A DNA stretch of 63,592 bases. Origin: Clostridia bacterium. GTDB lineage: Bacteria > Bacillota > Clostridia > TANB77 > CAG-508. The stretch lies in contig CAADYJ010000013.1 of assembly GCA_900753245.1 (NCBI GenBank), positions 1-63,592 of the forward strand. Direction: 5' to 3'. This document shows, piece after piece, positions 1 to 8,244 of this stretch (the first letter of the stretch is position 1; the number at the start of each line of letters is the position of its first letter). The notes below the pieces were generated by a model. The model did no database searches. It saw only the letters and a program-made list of their open reading frames with translations, and had not been told where the DNA came from. Made by a program: the position numbers and the translations under genes.

Positions 1-26
1 AACTAAATCGGCCCGTCCCTAATAGT

Positions 27-623
27 TTAATTAATTTTGTTGCATATAAATTTTTCAATTTCTTCCCAAGCGTTATCTGTATAAATTTTTCTTTCGGCAG
101 AGAAAGGAATAAAAGTTAAATCTTTTAAAGGATTTAATTTATCCTGTAAAAGAGCAACTTGGGCATCTACTTTAGTTACAGCAATTTTATCTGCCTTATT
201 TGCAATAATAATGCAAGGTCTTTGGCTATCAATAATGTATCTATACATTAATTTATCGTTTTCACTAGGGTCATGTCTAATATCTATTAAAAATACAATC
301 AGTGCAATATCTTTGCTATTATTTAAATATTGTTCAATAAATTGACCAACTCTATCTTGTTCTTTTTTAGACATTTTACTATAACCATAACCAGGTAAAT
401 CTACAAAATAAAATTTATTATCCATATTATAAAAATTAATTTGTCTTGTTTTTCCAGGTTCACTACTTGTTCTAGCAAGTTTTTTTCTATTAACCATAGT
501 ATTTATAAAAGAAGATTTACCAACATTAGACTTACCAACTAAAACAATTTGAGGTAAGTTATCATCTGGATATTGTGCAGGTGAAACTGCTGATATTTTA
601 AATTCTGGATTTTTAATTAACAT
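27..623 (-). CDS. ysxC: YsxC/EngB ribosome-biogenesis GTPase
   Basis: This is a 198-aa TRAFAC-class GTPase of the EngB/YihA/YsxC family, which binds the assembling 50S subunit and is needed for late large-subunit maturation in the cytoplasm. The P-loop GKSNVGKS is at residues 30-37, the G3 motif DLPGYG at 75-80 and the G4 motif NKAD at 142-145. The length is typical of the family. Its start overlaps the 3' end of serS by 7 bases, so the two are translationally coupled and both lie downstream of the serS T-box. In Bacillus ysxC follows lonA, so the pairing with serS is a local arrangement. A GGGACGGG-type repeat lies just past the stop codon at the window edge. Confidence 0.95.
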   Translation of the reverse strand: MLIKNPEFKISAVSPAQYPDDNLPQIVLVGKSNVGKSSFINTMVNRKKLARTSSEPGKTRQINFYNMDNKFYFVDLPGYGYSKMSKKEQDRVGQFIEQYLNNSKDIALIVFLIDIRHDPSENDKLMYRYIIDSQRPCIIIANKADKIAVTKVDAQVALLQDKLNPLKDLTFIPFSAERKIYTDNAWEEIEKFICNKIN

Positions 624-1897
624 ATAATTTTTTCCTTTCCACCCATGTATGGTCTTAAAACTTCTGGAACTGTAATGCTTCCATCTTCATTATAGTTATT
701 TTCTATAACAGCAATTAATCCTCTAGGTGTTGCAACAACAGTATTGTTTAAAGTATGAGGATAGTAATTTCCTTTTTCTCCTTTTACACGAATACCTAAT
801 CTACGTGCTTGAGCATCTCCTAAAGTTGAACAGCTACATACCTCAAAGTATTTTTGTTGTCTTGGACTCCATGCTTCAATATCACAAGATTTTACTTTTA
901 AGTCGGCTAAATCTCCACTACAACAATCTAGTTGTCTTACTGGAACATTCCAACTTCTAAATAAATCTACACTTAATTTCCACATTTTATTATACCAATT
1001 CATAGAATCTTCAGGTTCGCATAAAACTATCATTTCTTGTTTTTCAAATTGATGTACACGGTATAGTCCTCTTTCTTCTAGTCCATGAGAACCAATTTCT
1101 TTTCTAAAACATGGAGAATATGATGTCATACTAATTGGAAGTTCATCTTTCTTTATAATTTGGTCTTTAAATTTACCTATCATAGAATGTTCAGAGGTAC
1201 CAATTAAATATAAATCTTCTCCTTCTATTTTATACATCATAGCATCCATTTCTTCAAAACTCATAACACCAGTTACGACATCACTACGAATCATGAAAGG
1301 TGGAATTGCATAAGTGAAACCATTATCTATCATATAATCACGTGCATAAGCAAGCATTGCTTCATGAAGTCTTGCAATATCTCCTATTAAATAATAGAAA
1401 CCTACACCACTTGTACGACCTGCAGATTCTTTATCCATACCATGAACTTTTTCAATAATATCAGCATGATGTGGAATTTCGAAAGAAGGAACAGTAGGCT
1501 CACCAAATCTTTGAACTTCAACATTTTCTGAATCATCTTTTCCAATAGGAACAGATGGATCAATTATGTTAGGAATTTTCATCATTCTTTCTTTTATCTC
1601 AGCAGAATATTGTTCTTCTAATTTTTCATTTTCTACTAATTCATCATTAATTTTCTTAACTTGCAATTTGATTTCTTCAGCTTCATCTTTTTTACCAGAT
1701 TTCATTAGCATGCCTATTTGGCTACTTAAAGTATTTCTAGAAGCACGAAGCTCATCACCTTTTAATTTAACTTCACGATTTTTTAAATCTAAATCAATAA
1801 CTTCGTCAACTAAACAAAGTTTATGATCTTGGAATTTGTTTTTGATGTTTTGTTTAACAACATCTGGATTTTCTCTTAAAAATTTAATGTCAATCAT
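617..1897 (-). CDS. serS: Seryl-tRNA synthetase
   Basis: This 426-aa class II aminoacyl-tRNA synthetase charges tRNA-Ser with serine. The N-terminal ~110 residues form the long antiparallel coiled-coil arm that contacts the tRNA-Ser variable arm. The class II core follows, with motif 2 around CFRKEIGSHG and a C-terminal motif 3 region containing a TPRGLIAVIENN segment. Length and domain order are standard. The gene is preceded by a T-box leader on the same strand, so expression should rise when uncharged tRNA-Ser accumulates. ysxC follows with a 7-base overlap. The start ATG has an AGGAGG-type ribosome binding site about 7 bases upstream. Confidence 0.97.
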   Translation of the reverse strand: MIDIKFLRENPDVVKQNIKNKFQDHKLCLVDEVIDLDLKNREVKLKGDELRASRNTLSSQIGMLMKSGKKDEAEEIKLQVKKINDELVENEKLEEQYSAEIKERMMKIPNIIDPSVPIGKDDSENVEVQRFGEPTVPSFEIPHHADIIEKVHGMDKESAGRTSGVGFYYLIGDIARLHEAMLAYARDYMIDNGFTYAIPPFMIRSDVVTGVMSFEEMDAMMYKIEGEDLYLIGTSEHSMIGKFKDQIIKKDELPISMTSYSPCFRKEIGSHGLEERGLYRVHQFEKQEMIVLCEPEDSMNWYNKMWKLSVDLFRSWNVPVRQLDCCSGDLADLKVKSCDIEAWSPRQQKYFEVCSCSTLGDAQARRLGIRVKGEKGNYYPHTLNNTVVATPRGLIAVIENNYNEDGSITVPEVLRPYMGGKEKIIC

Positions 1898-1950
1898 ATT
1901 TTACCTCCTATGTTTTTAGACGAAAATAAACGTCTTTGTTAGTTCAAAAA

Positions 1951-2160
1951 AGCCCTTATGCTAAATTGCATAAGGACGATATTACTCGCGGTGCCACCTT
2001 AATTACTATAAATATAGTATCTTAAAATGCTTATAACCTAGCATAACTCGGTTTCGTTTTACGAAATGCAATAAAAGTAGATTCCTAAAGTATTTTATCC
2101 TACTTGCACCAACCGTAGGCTCTCTAAGTAAAATTTAAATTAGTACTAGTCTTTTATTAT
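1951..2160 (-). promoter_or_regulatory. T-box leader of serS
   Basis: On the minus strand this leader contains the T-box core AAGGTGGCACCGCG (complement of about 1986-2000), which matches the consensus AAnnTGGnACCGCG. A stem I region carries AGAGAG and GGTTGGTG motifs. An intrinsic terminator lies at complement 1945-1977, a TCCTTATGC/GCATAAGG stem followed by TTTTTT. The GGAA-TCT-AC stretch places a UCU serine codon at the expected specifier position (complement 2079-2081). Uncharged tRNA-Ser should pair with the specifier and the T-box bulge, favour the antiterminator and switch on serS-ysxC. The specifier assignment comes from pattern position only. Confidence 0.9.
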
Positions 2161-2297
2161 AGCTCTTATTAATGTATATAGTTTAACACAGAAATAATAA
2201 AAATACAACAAATTTTGAAAAAAATTAATAAGAACTATTAGAATGTATTAAAAGGAATAAATAGGAAATAATAGGATAGGTAAAAGGAGATAGATAT

Positions 2298-3128
2298 ATG
2301 TTTATAGAAATATTAAAATTTTTTATATATTCAATATTAATAGTGATAATTTCAAAATATGTTTTAGTAAAATTGCTTAGAAATTTTGCATTAAGTTTAA
2401 ATTTGTCTGCAAGAACAGTAGGAAGTATAGCGGGAGTAGCAACGTCCATGCCAGAATTACTTACAGTTTCATTTTCAGCTGTTGCAGGACTTTTGTCTAC
2501 AAGTGTATTTAATATTATAAGTTCTAATATTATAAATTTGTGCCAGTATATATTAGCTGTATTTTTAAATAAGAATCAGAAACAAATAAAAAATAGAGGG
2601 TTACAAATAGAACTTTTTATTGTAGTACTTACTATATTAATTCCTATTTTTATTTTGATATTTGATATAGATTTTAAAATTCAAATTGTTCCTATTTTTA
2701 TACTTTTGTTTATTTTCTTTTATTATATAAATTCAAATTTGCATAAATTATATTTCAAAACAAAAGAAGATAAAACAAAAAGTAATGAAAGAAAAATAAA
2801 GAGTAATTCAAAAATATTTATAGTATTAAAATATACAATATATCTACTAATTACATCAATATTATTATATTGGATAGGAAACAAATTAAGTGATGTTTTA
2901 GAGGAATTGGCTAGAATTTTTTTTATATCTGAAATTATTCTTGGAATTGCTTTGGGGTTTATAACAAGTTTGCCAGAACTTATAACTTTTTTTGAATCAC
3001 AAAAACATCATAAAGAAGAAAAAGAAGAGGGAATAGTTGAAGCAACTAATAATTTATTAGCTTCTAATATGTTGAATTTGTTTATAATACAAAGCATAGG
3101 AATAGTAATTTCAAGATTTGTATTATAA
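2298..3128 (+). CDS. Sodium/calcium exchanger (CaCA) family membrane protein
   Basis: This 276-aa polytopic membrane protein has the two inverted alpha-repeats of the CaCA cation exchanger superfamily. The first contains GVATSMPELL followed by a helix with SNIINL, and the second contains GFITSLPELI followed by NNLLASNMLNLF. The acidic residue within each SMPE/SLPE motif normally coordinates the transported cation. A charged cytoplasmic loop (residues about 155-175) separates the halves. It is slightly shorter than typical bacterial YrbG-like exchangers (about 310-320 aa). The substrate (Ca2+, K+ or other) cannot be told from sequence. It is probably monocistronic; an AAAAGGAGA ribosome binding site precedes the ATG. 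Confidence 0.75.
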   Translation: MFIEILKFFIYSILIVIISKYVLVKLLRNFALSLNLSARTVGSIAGVATSMPELLTVSFSAVAGLLSTSVFNIISSNIINLCQYILAVFLNKNQKQIKNRGLQIELFIVVLTILIPIFILIFDIDFKIQIVPIFILLFIFFYYINSNLHKLYFKTKEDKTKSNERKIKSNSKIFIVLKYTIYLLITSILLYWIGNKLSDVLEELARIFFISEIILGIALGFITSLPELITFFESQKHHKEEKEEGIVEATNNLLASNMLNLFIIQSIGIVISRFVL

Positions 3129-3189
3129 ATAGAATAATTTGGAAATATAAGCATATAATAGAAATGAGTGTTAAAAAGAGGTGTAAGTA

Positions 3190-3462
3190 ATGAATGAGTA
3201 TATTAAAGAAAATAAAATTATTGAAAAGAATGAAAGTGAGAAAGATTTAGATTTAATTATAAGTATAATAAAAGTAAAGAAAGAATTAGAAGAAGCAAAT
3301 AAAAATTTTGAATTTGCAGAAGGTGACTTGATTGATTATTATACTTATCAAATAAAAGCTAATAGAGCAAAATTTGATTATTTATTAAAAAAAGCAAAAG
3401 AAAATGGAATTGTAATAGATATGATAGATCAAATAGATATTACTTTTAATCAAGCTATATAG
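3190..3462 (+). CDS. yaaL: YaaL-like DUF2508 protein
   Basis: This is a 90-aa, highly charged helical protein. The central segment EEANKNFEFAEGDLIDYY followed by QIKANRAKFDYLLKKAKENG is characteristic of the DUF2508/YaaL family of unknown function. In Bacillus yaaL sits between recR and bofA. Here bofA likewise follows 55 bases downstream on the same strand, which supports the assignment. recR is not adjacent. The ribosome binding site is AAGAGGTG just upstream of the ATG. No enzymatic motif is visible. Confidence 0.75.
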   Translation: MNEYIKENKIIEKNESEKDLDLIISIIKVKKELEEANKNFEFAEGDLIDYYTYQIKANRAKFDYLLKKAKENGIVIDMIDQIDITFNQAI

Positions 3463-3517
3463 TAATATTTGTCCAAAAACAATCATACAAATAAAATATA
3501 TCATAAAAAAGAAAAAG

Positions 3518-3791
3518 GTGATTGTTTTGAGTTTTAATACAATTATTGTATATTTAGCATGTATTATTTTTTTATTTTTGTTAGGGAGAATTTTTATTTT
3601 GCCTTTAAAGAGTATAATTAAATTAATAGGGAATTCTATATTAGGAGGAATACTAATTTACGTGGTAAATATGCTTGGAAGTTTATATAATTTTCATATT
3701 GGGTTAAATGTTGGCACAGCTATTACAACTGGAATATTAGGAATACCGCGGAGTTATACTTCTAATAGTATTAAAAATTTTTTTAGGGTAA
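3518..3791 (+). CDS. bofA: BofA-like pro-sigmaK processing inhibitor, interrupted by a +1 shift at CGG-AG
   Basis: BofA is a small two-helix membrane protein that, in the forespore outer membrane, holds the SpoIVFB protease inactive until engulfment is complete. The reading frame gives two hydrophobic segments and the family signature around NVGTAITTGILGIP. At 3749-3751 an in-frame CGG codon followed by AG sends the frame into the unrelated tail RSYTSNSIKNFF (stop at 3796). Skipping the C at 3749 reads GGA and continues GVILLIVLKIFLG to a stop at 3789-3791, the hydrophobic end expected of BofA. The full span is 3n+1 bases. The start is GTG 3518, or TTG 3527, which is better spaced from the AAGGTGAT site. 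The shift is shared with prkC and mfd. Confidence 0.75.
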
Positions 3792-3869
3792 TGTAAATAT
3801 GATACATATTTACATTATTGGAATAATATGTTATAATAAAGTATACGCTATTTTTTTAGGGAGGACAAT

Positions 3870-4340
3870 ATGATGAAAAGAAGACAGCAGATTTTAGCAA
3901 TTTTATTAATAACAGTAGTAAGTTCTTTGTTATTAGTAGAATCATCACATGCAACGTCATGTGAAAGTTCCAAAGTAAACATTCCAAAATTTGATTACCA
4001 AGAGGATTGCACATTTTGTGATAGTAATGAATTAACTATGAAAGAAAAATGTGAAGAACTTGTGGTAAAAGCTTTAACAGATGAAAAGAATTTGTTAGAT
4101 GATGGAATAATTACAAAAGAAGTTTATAAGTTACAATGTGAGCCATTTGAGAAAATTTTTGATGAATTGGAATATTCCTCTGAAGAGCAGATACTTGAAA
4201 CTTATGAACAGATATTACTTTATCACTTTGACCAACTTTCAGAATATGAAGCTTGTGGAGAAGAAATAGATGAAGAATTTTGGAACTATATTATAGAAGA
4301 AATTGATACTTTAGAAAGAAATGGTGAGATTATTCTATAA
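3870..4340 (+). CDS. Secreted acidic protein of unknown function
   Basis: I do not recognise this 156-aa protein. It starts with a Sec-type signal peptide: MMKRRQQ, a hydrophobic stretch ILAILLITVVSSLLLV, and a likely cleavage site after SSHA. The mature part is strongly acidic, rich in Glu, and contains about seven cysteines, including a CTFCDSNE segment, so disulfide bonds or metal binding are possible. There is no lipobox. The ribosome binding site GGGAGGA lies 6-7 bases before the ATG. A bidirectional terminator separates it from glmS on the other strand. Confidence 0.7.
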   Translation: MMKRRQQILAILLITVVSSLLLVESSHATSCESSKVNIPKFDYQEDCTFCDSNELTMKEKCEELVVKALTDEKNLLDDGIITKEVYKLQCEPFEKIFDELEYSSEEQILETYEQILLYHFDQLSEYEACGEEIDEEFWNYIIEEIDTLERNGEIIL

Positions 4341-4341
4341 T

Positions 4342-4381
4342 AACGAAAAAGATACAGATAATTTCTGTATCTTTTTTGTTA
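4342..4381. terminator. Bidirectional terminator between the secreted-protein gene and glmS
   Basis: The stem GATACAGA/TCTGTATC is flanked by A5 on the left and T6 on the right. It can therefore end transcription of the secreted-protein gene on the plus strand and of glmS on the minus strand. Confidence 0.85.
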
Positions 4382-6226
4382 TTATTCTACAGTTACAGAT
4401 TTTGCTAAATTTCTAGGTTTGTCAACATCTAATCCCTTTTCTTTTGCAATATAATAAGATAAAAGTTGTAGTGGAATAATAGAAATTATAGGTGAAATTA
4501 ATGGATTTGTATTAGGAATAGAAAATACAAAATCAAAATCACTTTGTGTAATTTCTTGATTTGTAATAATTAAAGTTTTAGCTCCTCTAGTTATTACTTC
4601 TTGAATATTACTTATACTTTTAGCTATTAAATTAGGATCTGTTAAAATACCTACAACAAAAGTACCTTTTTCAATTAATGCAATAGGTCCATGTTTTAAT
4701 TCACCAGCAGGATATGCTTCAGAATGAATATAAGATATTTCTTTTAATTTTAAGGAACCTTCTAAAGCAATATTATAATCATTCCCTCTACCCAAAAAAA
4801 ACATGTCTTTATTATTATAAATCCTTTGAGCAACATCTCTTATATAATCTGAATCTTTTAGTATTTTGGTTACTTTATTGGGTAATTCTAAGATTTCAGC
4901 TTTTAAATTTTCTAATAAAATTGAATTATACCTTTCAAGTAGTTCTGAAAAATATATACTAAGCAATGTTATAAGTACAACTTGACTAGTATAAGCTTTG
5001 GTAGATGCAACAGCAATTTCAGGGCCAGCATGAGTATAAATTGTTTTATGAGCCTCTCTTGTAATTGAACTACCTATAACATTTGATATTGCAAGAGTTT
5101 TAGCACCTTTTTCTTTAGCAAGTTTAAGTGCTGCAATAGTATCCGCAGTTTCACCAGATTGGGTAATATATATACATAAGGTATGTTCATTGATTAGTGG
5201 ATTTCTATATCTAAATTCAGATGCAATTTCTACCGTAACAGGAATAGAGCACAATTTTTCTATTAAATTTTTGCCTACTAGACCTGCATGCATAGCAGTA
5301 CCACAAGCTACAATATATATTTGATTTATAGACTCTAAAAAGCTTTTTGAATATTCTAAGTCACTAAAGTCACAAATCTCTCCTAATTTTAATCTAGAGC
5401 CTATAGTGTTTTTTATTGTTTCTGGTTGTTCAAAAATTTCTTTTAACATATAATCTTCATAACCACGTTTATCACTAGATGAAGAACTTAAGTCTAATTC
5501 TTTTAAAATTTTTTCATGTTTAGATAAATTTTTATCAAAAAAATCAATAGAATCCTTTTTGATAACTGCAAATTCATTGTCATCTAAAAAATAAAAATCT
5601 TTAGTGTAAGGTAAAATTGCAGGGATGTCTGAAGCAACAAAATTCTCACCAATACCTTTACCAATAACCAAAGGACTATCTTTTCTTACAACTATTTCTA
5701 TATTTGGAGAATATTTGCAAATTACTTCTAAAGCATAGCTTCCTTTCAAATTTTTACAAGCTAAATTAACAGCTTTCAAAAATTTTAATTCAGAATCTTT
5801 TTCTGTACTGTTTGAATAATGATAATGAATTAAATTAGGAATTATTTCAGTATCTGTTTTTGTATAAAATTTATATCCTTCATCAGATAAAAAAGATTTT
5901 AATTCTTCATAATTTTCAATAATTCCATTATGTACAACTGCAAAAGATTTGCTATTATCTGTATGAGGATGAGCATTTAATTTTGATGGTTTTCCGTGAG
6001 TGGCCCATCTAGTATGAGCTATACCAACAGTAGCAGATAAATTAGAGTCATTGGTTAACTTAATTAAATTACTTACTCTACCTTTTTGCTTAAATACTTT
6101 TATATTATTTTCTTCTAAAACTGCTATTCCAGAAGAATCATAACCTCTATATTCTAACTTTAATAAACCTTGTATTAAAATAGGAGTACATTTTCTTTCT
6201 CCTACATAACCAACAATTCCGCACAT
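4382..6226 (-). CDS. glmS: Glutamine--fructose-6-phosphate aminotransferase (isomerizing)
   Basis: GlmS makes glucosamine-6-phosphate from fructose-6-phosphate and glutamine, the first step toward UDP-GlcNAc and peptidoglycan. The 614-aa protein begins MCGIVGYVG, so Cys1 of the mature enzyme is the glutaminase nucleophile. The N-terminal amidotransferase domain (about 1-230) contains the HTRWATHG motif. Two SIS isomerase domains follow, with ITQSGETADT and a C-terminal end DKPRNLAKSVTVE typical of the family. An AGGAGGTAAC ribosome binding site precedes the ATG. I see no glmS ribozyme in the 210 bases upstream. It is transcribed alone, divergently from the symporter gene. Confidence 0.97.
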   Translation of the reverse strand: MCGIVGYVGERKCTPILIQGLLKLEYRGYDSSGIAVLEENNIKVFKQKGRVSNLIKLTNDSNLSATVGIAHTRWATHGKPSKLNAHPHTDNSKSFAVVHNGIIENYEELKSFLSDEGYKFYTKTDTEIIPNLIHYHYSNSTEKDSELKFLKAVNLACKNLKGSYALEVICKYSPNIEIVVRKDSPLVIGKGIGENFVASDIPAILPYTKDFYFLDDNEFAVIKKDSIDFFDKNLSKHEKILKELDLSSSSSDKRGYEDYMLKEIFEQPETIKNTIGSRLKLGEICDFSDLEYSKSFLESINQIYIVACGTAMHAGLVGKNLIEKLCSIPVTVEIASEFRYRNPLINEHTLCIYITQSGETADTIAALKLAKEKGAKTLAISNVIGSSITREAHKTIYTHAGPEIAVASTKAYTSQVVLITLLSIYFSELLERYNSILLENLKAEILELPNKVTKILKDSDYIRDVAQRIYNNKDMFFLGRGNDYNIALEGSLKLKEISYIHSEAYPAGELKHGPIALIEKGTFVVGILTDPNLIAKSISNIQEVITRGAKTLIITNQEITQSDFDFVFSIPNTNPLISPIISIIPLQLLSYYIAKEKGLDVDKPRNLAKSVTVE

Positions 6227-6438
6227 ACAAAGTTACCTCCTTTTTAGGTAAGACCTTTTTATTTGCATAACTTTTTAGATATTGATAGTATATTACACCA
6301 TTAATAAAAATGTTTCAAGTTTTATTAAAAATTTAAAAGAATTATTGTAATATGCTAGCATATAATGTATAATACAAAAAGAATTCTAAAGTTATAATTA
6401 TAATTTTAGTTACCACCAATTAAAAAAGGGGTAGTATT

Positions 6439-7722
6439 ATGAAAAAATTTTTATCAAATTACAAATCAACAATAATTCTTCTTGTTGCGCTTATTGTTGG
6501 TGCGGCCGTAGGGCTAATTTTCAAAGAAAAAGCAACAGTACTTAAGCCATTAGGCGATATCTTTTTAAATCTTTTATTAGTCATAATTGTTCCACTAATA
6601 TTTTTAACAATAACTACATCAGTAGCAAAAATGAAACAACCTAAACGTTTAGGAAAAATTATAGGAAGTATAATTCTTATGTTTGTTATTACATCTATAA
6701 TTGCAGTGTTGATAGGTTTTGTAAGTACATATTTTGTAAAACTTGTAAATCCTGAAGATTCAAGTAAAATAATGGAAACGTTTAAAGATGAAGAACAAAC
6801 AGAAGATACAGAAGAATTAACAATTGCAGAGAGAACGGTAGATCTTCTTACTGTAAATGACTTCTCTAAATTACTTTCTAGAAATAATATAATTGCATTA
6901 CTAGTATTCTCAGTAATATTTGGTATAGCAATGAATATGTCAAAAGAAAAAGCAGAGCCAGTTTTAAACTTTTTAAATTCTGCAAATGAAATAGTAAATA
7001 ATATTATAAAAATAATTATGTATTATGCACCAGTTGGACTTGGATGTTATTTTGCAACAGTAATAGGAAGTCTAGGTTCATCAATTGCTGTAGGGTATTT
7101 AAAAACTTTTGTAGTATACTTTATAGTAGCAATACTATTTTATATAATAATGTATTCAATATATGCGTTTGTAGCAGGTGGAACAAAAGGAGTAAAAGCA
7201 TATTGGAGAAACATAATTCCATCAACATTAACATCACTTGCAACATGCTCAAGTGCAGCATGTATACCAGTTAATATAGAAGGAGCAAAAAAAATAGGAG
7301 TTCCAGCAGATATAGCAGAAACAACAATACCACTTGGAACAAGTTTCCACAAAGATGGTTCTATAATAGGTTCAGTATTTAAAATAATGTTTTTATTATG
7401 TTTATTTGGAACAAGTGTAGCAACAGCAGGAGAAATTTTTGGAGTTTTAGGAATAGCACTTTTAGCGACACTTTTAGTTACAGCAGTTCCAATAGGTGGA
7501 GGAACAATTTCAGAAATGCTTATAATATCAATGATGGGATATCCAGTAGCAGCACTTCCAATACTTACAATAATAGCAACAATAATAGATGCACCAGCAA
7601 CAATGCTTAATGTTGTAGGAGATACAGCGTCATCAATGATGGTAGCAAGAATAGTAGACGGGAAGGACTGGATGGAAGAAAAGAAAGATTTAAAAGAGAA
7701 AAAAGAAACAGTTAAAGTTTAA
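6439..7722 (+). CDS. Dicarboxylate/amino acid:cation symporter (DAACS family)
   Basis: This 427-aa membrane protein of the GltP/DctA/SstT superfamily couples uptake of an acidic amino acid, dicarboxylate or serine/threonine to Na+ or H+. Recognisable elements are the serine-rich hairpin TCSSAACIPVN (HP1), the segment PLGTSFHKDGS (TM7), the HP2 region AVPIGGGTISEM, and the TM8 motif DAPATMLNVVGD. The loop at about residues 110-135 is unusually acidic (EEQTEDTEELT). Length is normal for the family. The motifs do not decide between glutamate, aspartate, succinate and serine. It stands alone, with a strong terminator 50 bases downstream. Confidence 0.9.
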   Translation: MKKFLSNYKSTIILLVALIVGAAVGLIFKEKATVLKPLGDIFLNLLLVIIVPLIFLTITTSVAKMKQPKRLGKIIGSIILMFVITSIIAVLIGFVSTYFVKLVNPEDSSKIMETFKDEEQTEDTEELTIAERTVDLLTVNDFSKLLSRNNIIALLVFSVIFGIAMNMSKEKAEPVLNFLNSANEIVNNIIKIIMYYAPVGLGCYFATVIGSLGSSIAVGYLKTFVVYFIVAILFYIIMYSIYAFVAGGTKGVKAYWRNIIPSTLTSLATCSSAACIPVNIEGAKKIGVPADIAETTIPLGTSFHKDGSIIGSVFKIMFLLCLFGTSVATAGEIFGVLGIALLATLLVTAVPIGGGTISEMLIISMMGYPVAALPILTIIATIIDAPATMLNVVGDTASSMMVARIVDGKDWMEEKKDLKEKKETVKV

Positions 7723-7770
7723 AAAATAATGAAATAATAAAGAAAAACTAATAAAAAGATATATAAAGAT

Positions 7771-7804
7771 AACGAAACTCTAATTTAGGAGTTTCGTTTT
7801 TTTA
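7771..7804 (+). terminator. Intrinsic terminator after the symporter gene
   Basis: A 10-bp perfect stem AACGAAACTC/GAGTTTCGTT is followed by a T run. A GGGGACGGGTCA-type repeat begins immediately after it. Confidence 0.9.
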
Positions 7805-7848
7805 AAGGACATTTGGGGACGGGTCACTTTTGTCCTTTACATAAAAAT
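7805..7848 (+). repeat. Dispersed repeat, family A (GGGGACGGGTCA type), copy 1
   Basis: A ~40-base element begins GGACATTTGGGGACGGG and ends TCCTTTACATAAA. Near-identical copies occur at 34142-34181 (plus), 34219-34258 (minus) and 63480-63519 (plus). The outer GGAC and GTCC ends can pair. It lies directly behind the symporter terminator. No transposase is seen in the window. Confidence 0.85.
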
Positions 7849-7855
7849 ATATGAC

Positions 7856-7884
7856 TTGACACTAATTTAAAGAAAGAGTATAAT
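7856..7884 (+). promoter_or_regulatory. Sigma-A-type promoter
   Basis: A perfect TTGACA (7856-7861) and TATAAT (7879-7884) with 17-base spacing lie directly upstream of the 76-aa gene at 7920. Confidence 0.85.
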
Positions 7885-7919
7885 TATGTCGAAAAATAAT
7901 ATTATAGGAGGTAACTAGC

Positions 7920-8150
7920 ATGGATAATTCCCGGCAAGTAATACAAACGTCCAAACCATATGAATATGGTATGGAGAAACCTTTAAAAACAAAGGAAGAA
8001 GCAATGGAAGAAATACAAAAACTGGAGCAAAAAGTAAAAACAGATATCGCATTAAAGAAAATTTATGAATTTTCTGAAGTGAAAATAATTGAAGGTCCAG
8101 GTGCTATACAATTAGTTGTAACAACGATTGTACCAAAAGTAATGAATTAA
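7920..8150 (+). CDS. Small hypothetical protein, 76 aa
   Basis: I do not recognise this protein. It is soluble, Lys/Glu-rich and probably has a central helix (KTKEEAMEEIQKLEQKVK), then a beta-rich end (KIIEGPGAIQLVVTTIVPKV). It has its own consensus promoter, a strong AGGAGG ribosome binding site 8 bases before the ATG, and its own terminator, so it is a genuine and probably well-expressed gene. Codon 5 (7932-7934) is CGG, one of only four in-frame CGG codons in the window that are not at a frameshift. Here CGG is followed by CAA, and a +1 shift would hit a stop, so it must be read in frame if this ATG is the start. Confidence 0.7.
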   Translation: MDNSRQVIQTSKPYEYGMEKPLKTKEEAMEEIQKLEQKVKTDIALKKIYEFSEVKIIEGPGAIQLVVTTIVPKVMN

Positions 8151-8196
8151 AAAAAGTAGAACTTAGATAGAAAAAAATCTAAGTTCTACTTTTTTA
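8151..8196 (+). terminator. Strong intrinsic terminator
   Basis: The long stem AAGTAGAACTTAGAT/ATCTAAGTTCTACTT has A-rich and T-rich flanks and begins at the stop codon of the 76-aa gene. It is probably bidirectional. Confidence 0.9.
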
Positions 8197-8244
8197 TTTT
8201 ATAAATAAATGATATAATAAATATGAATTTGAAAGGAAAATGAT

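Noticed and set aside
6227..6438. glmS ribozyme or riboswitch upstream of glmS
   Set aside because: The 210-base gap is AT-rich with a ribosome site and possible promoters only; no conserved ribozyme core is visible.
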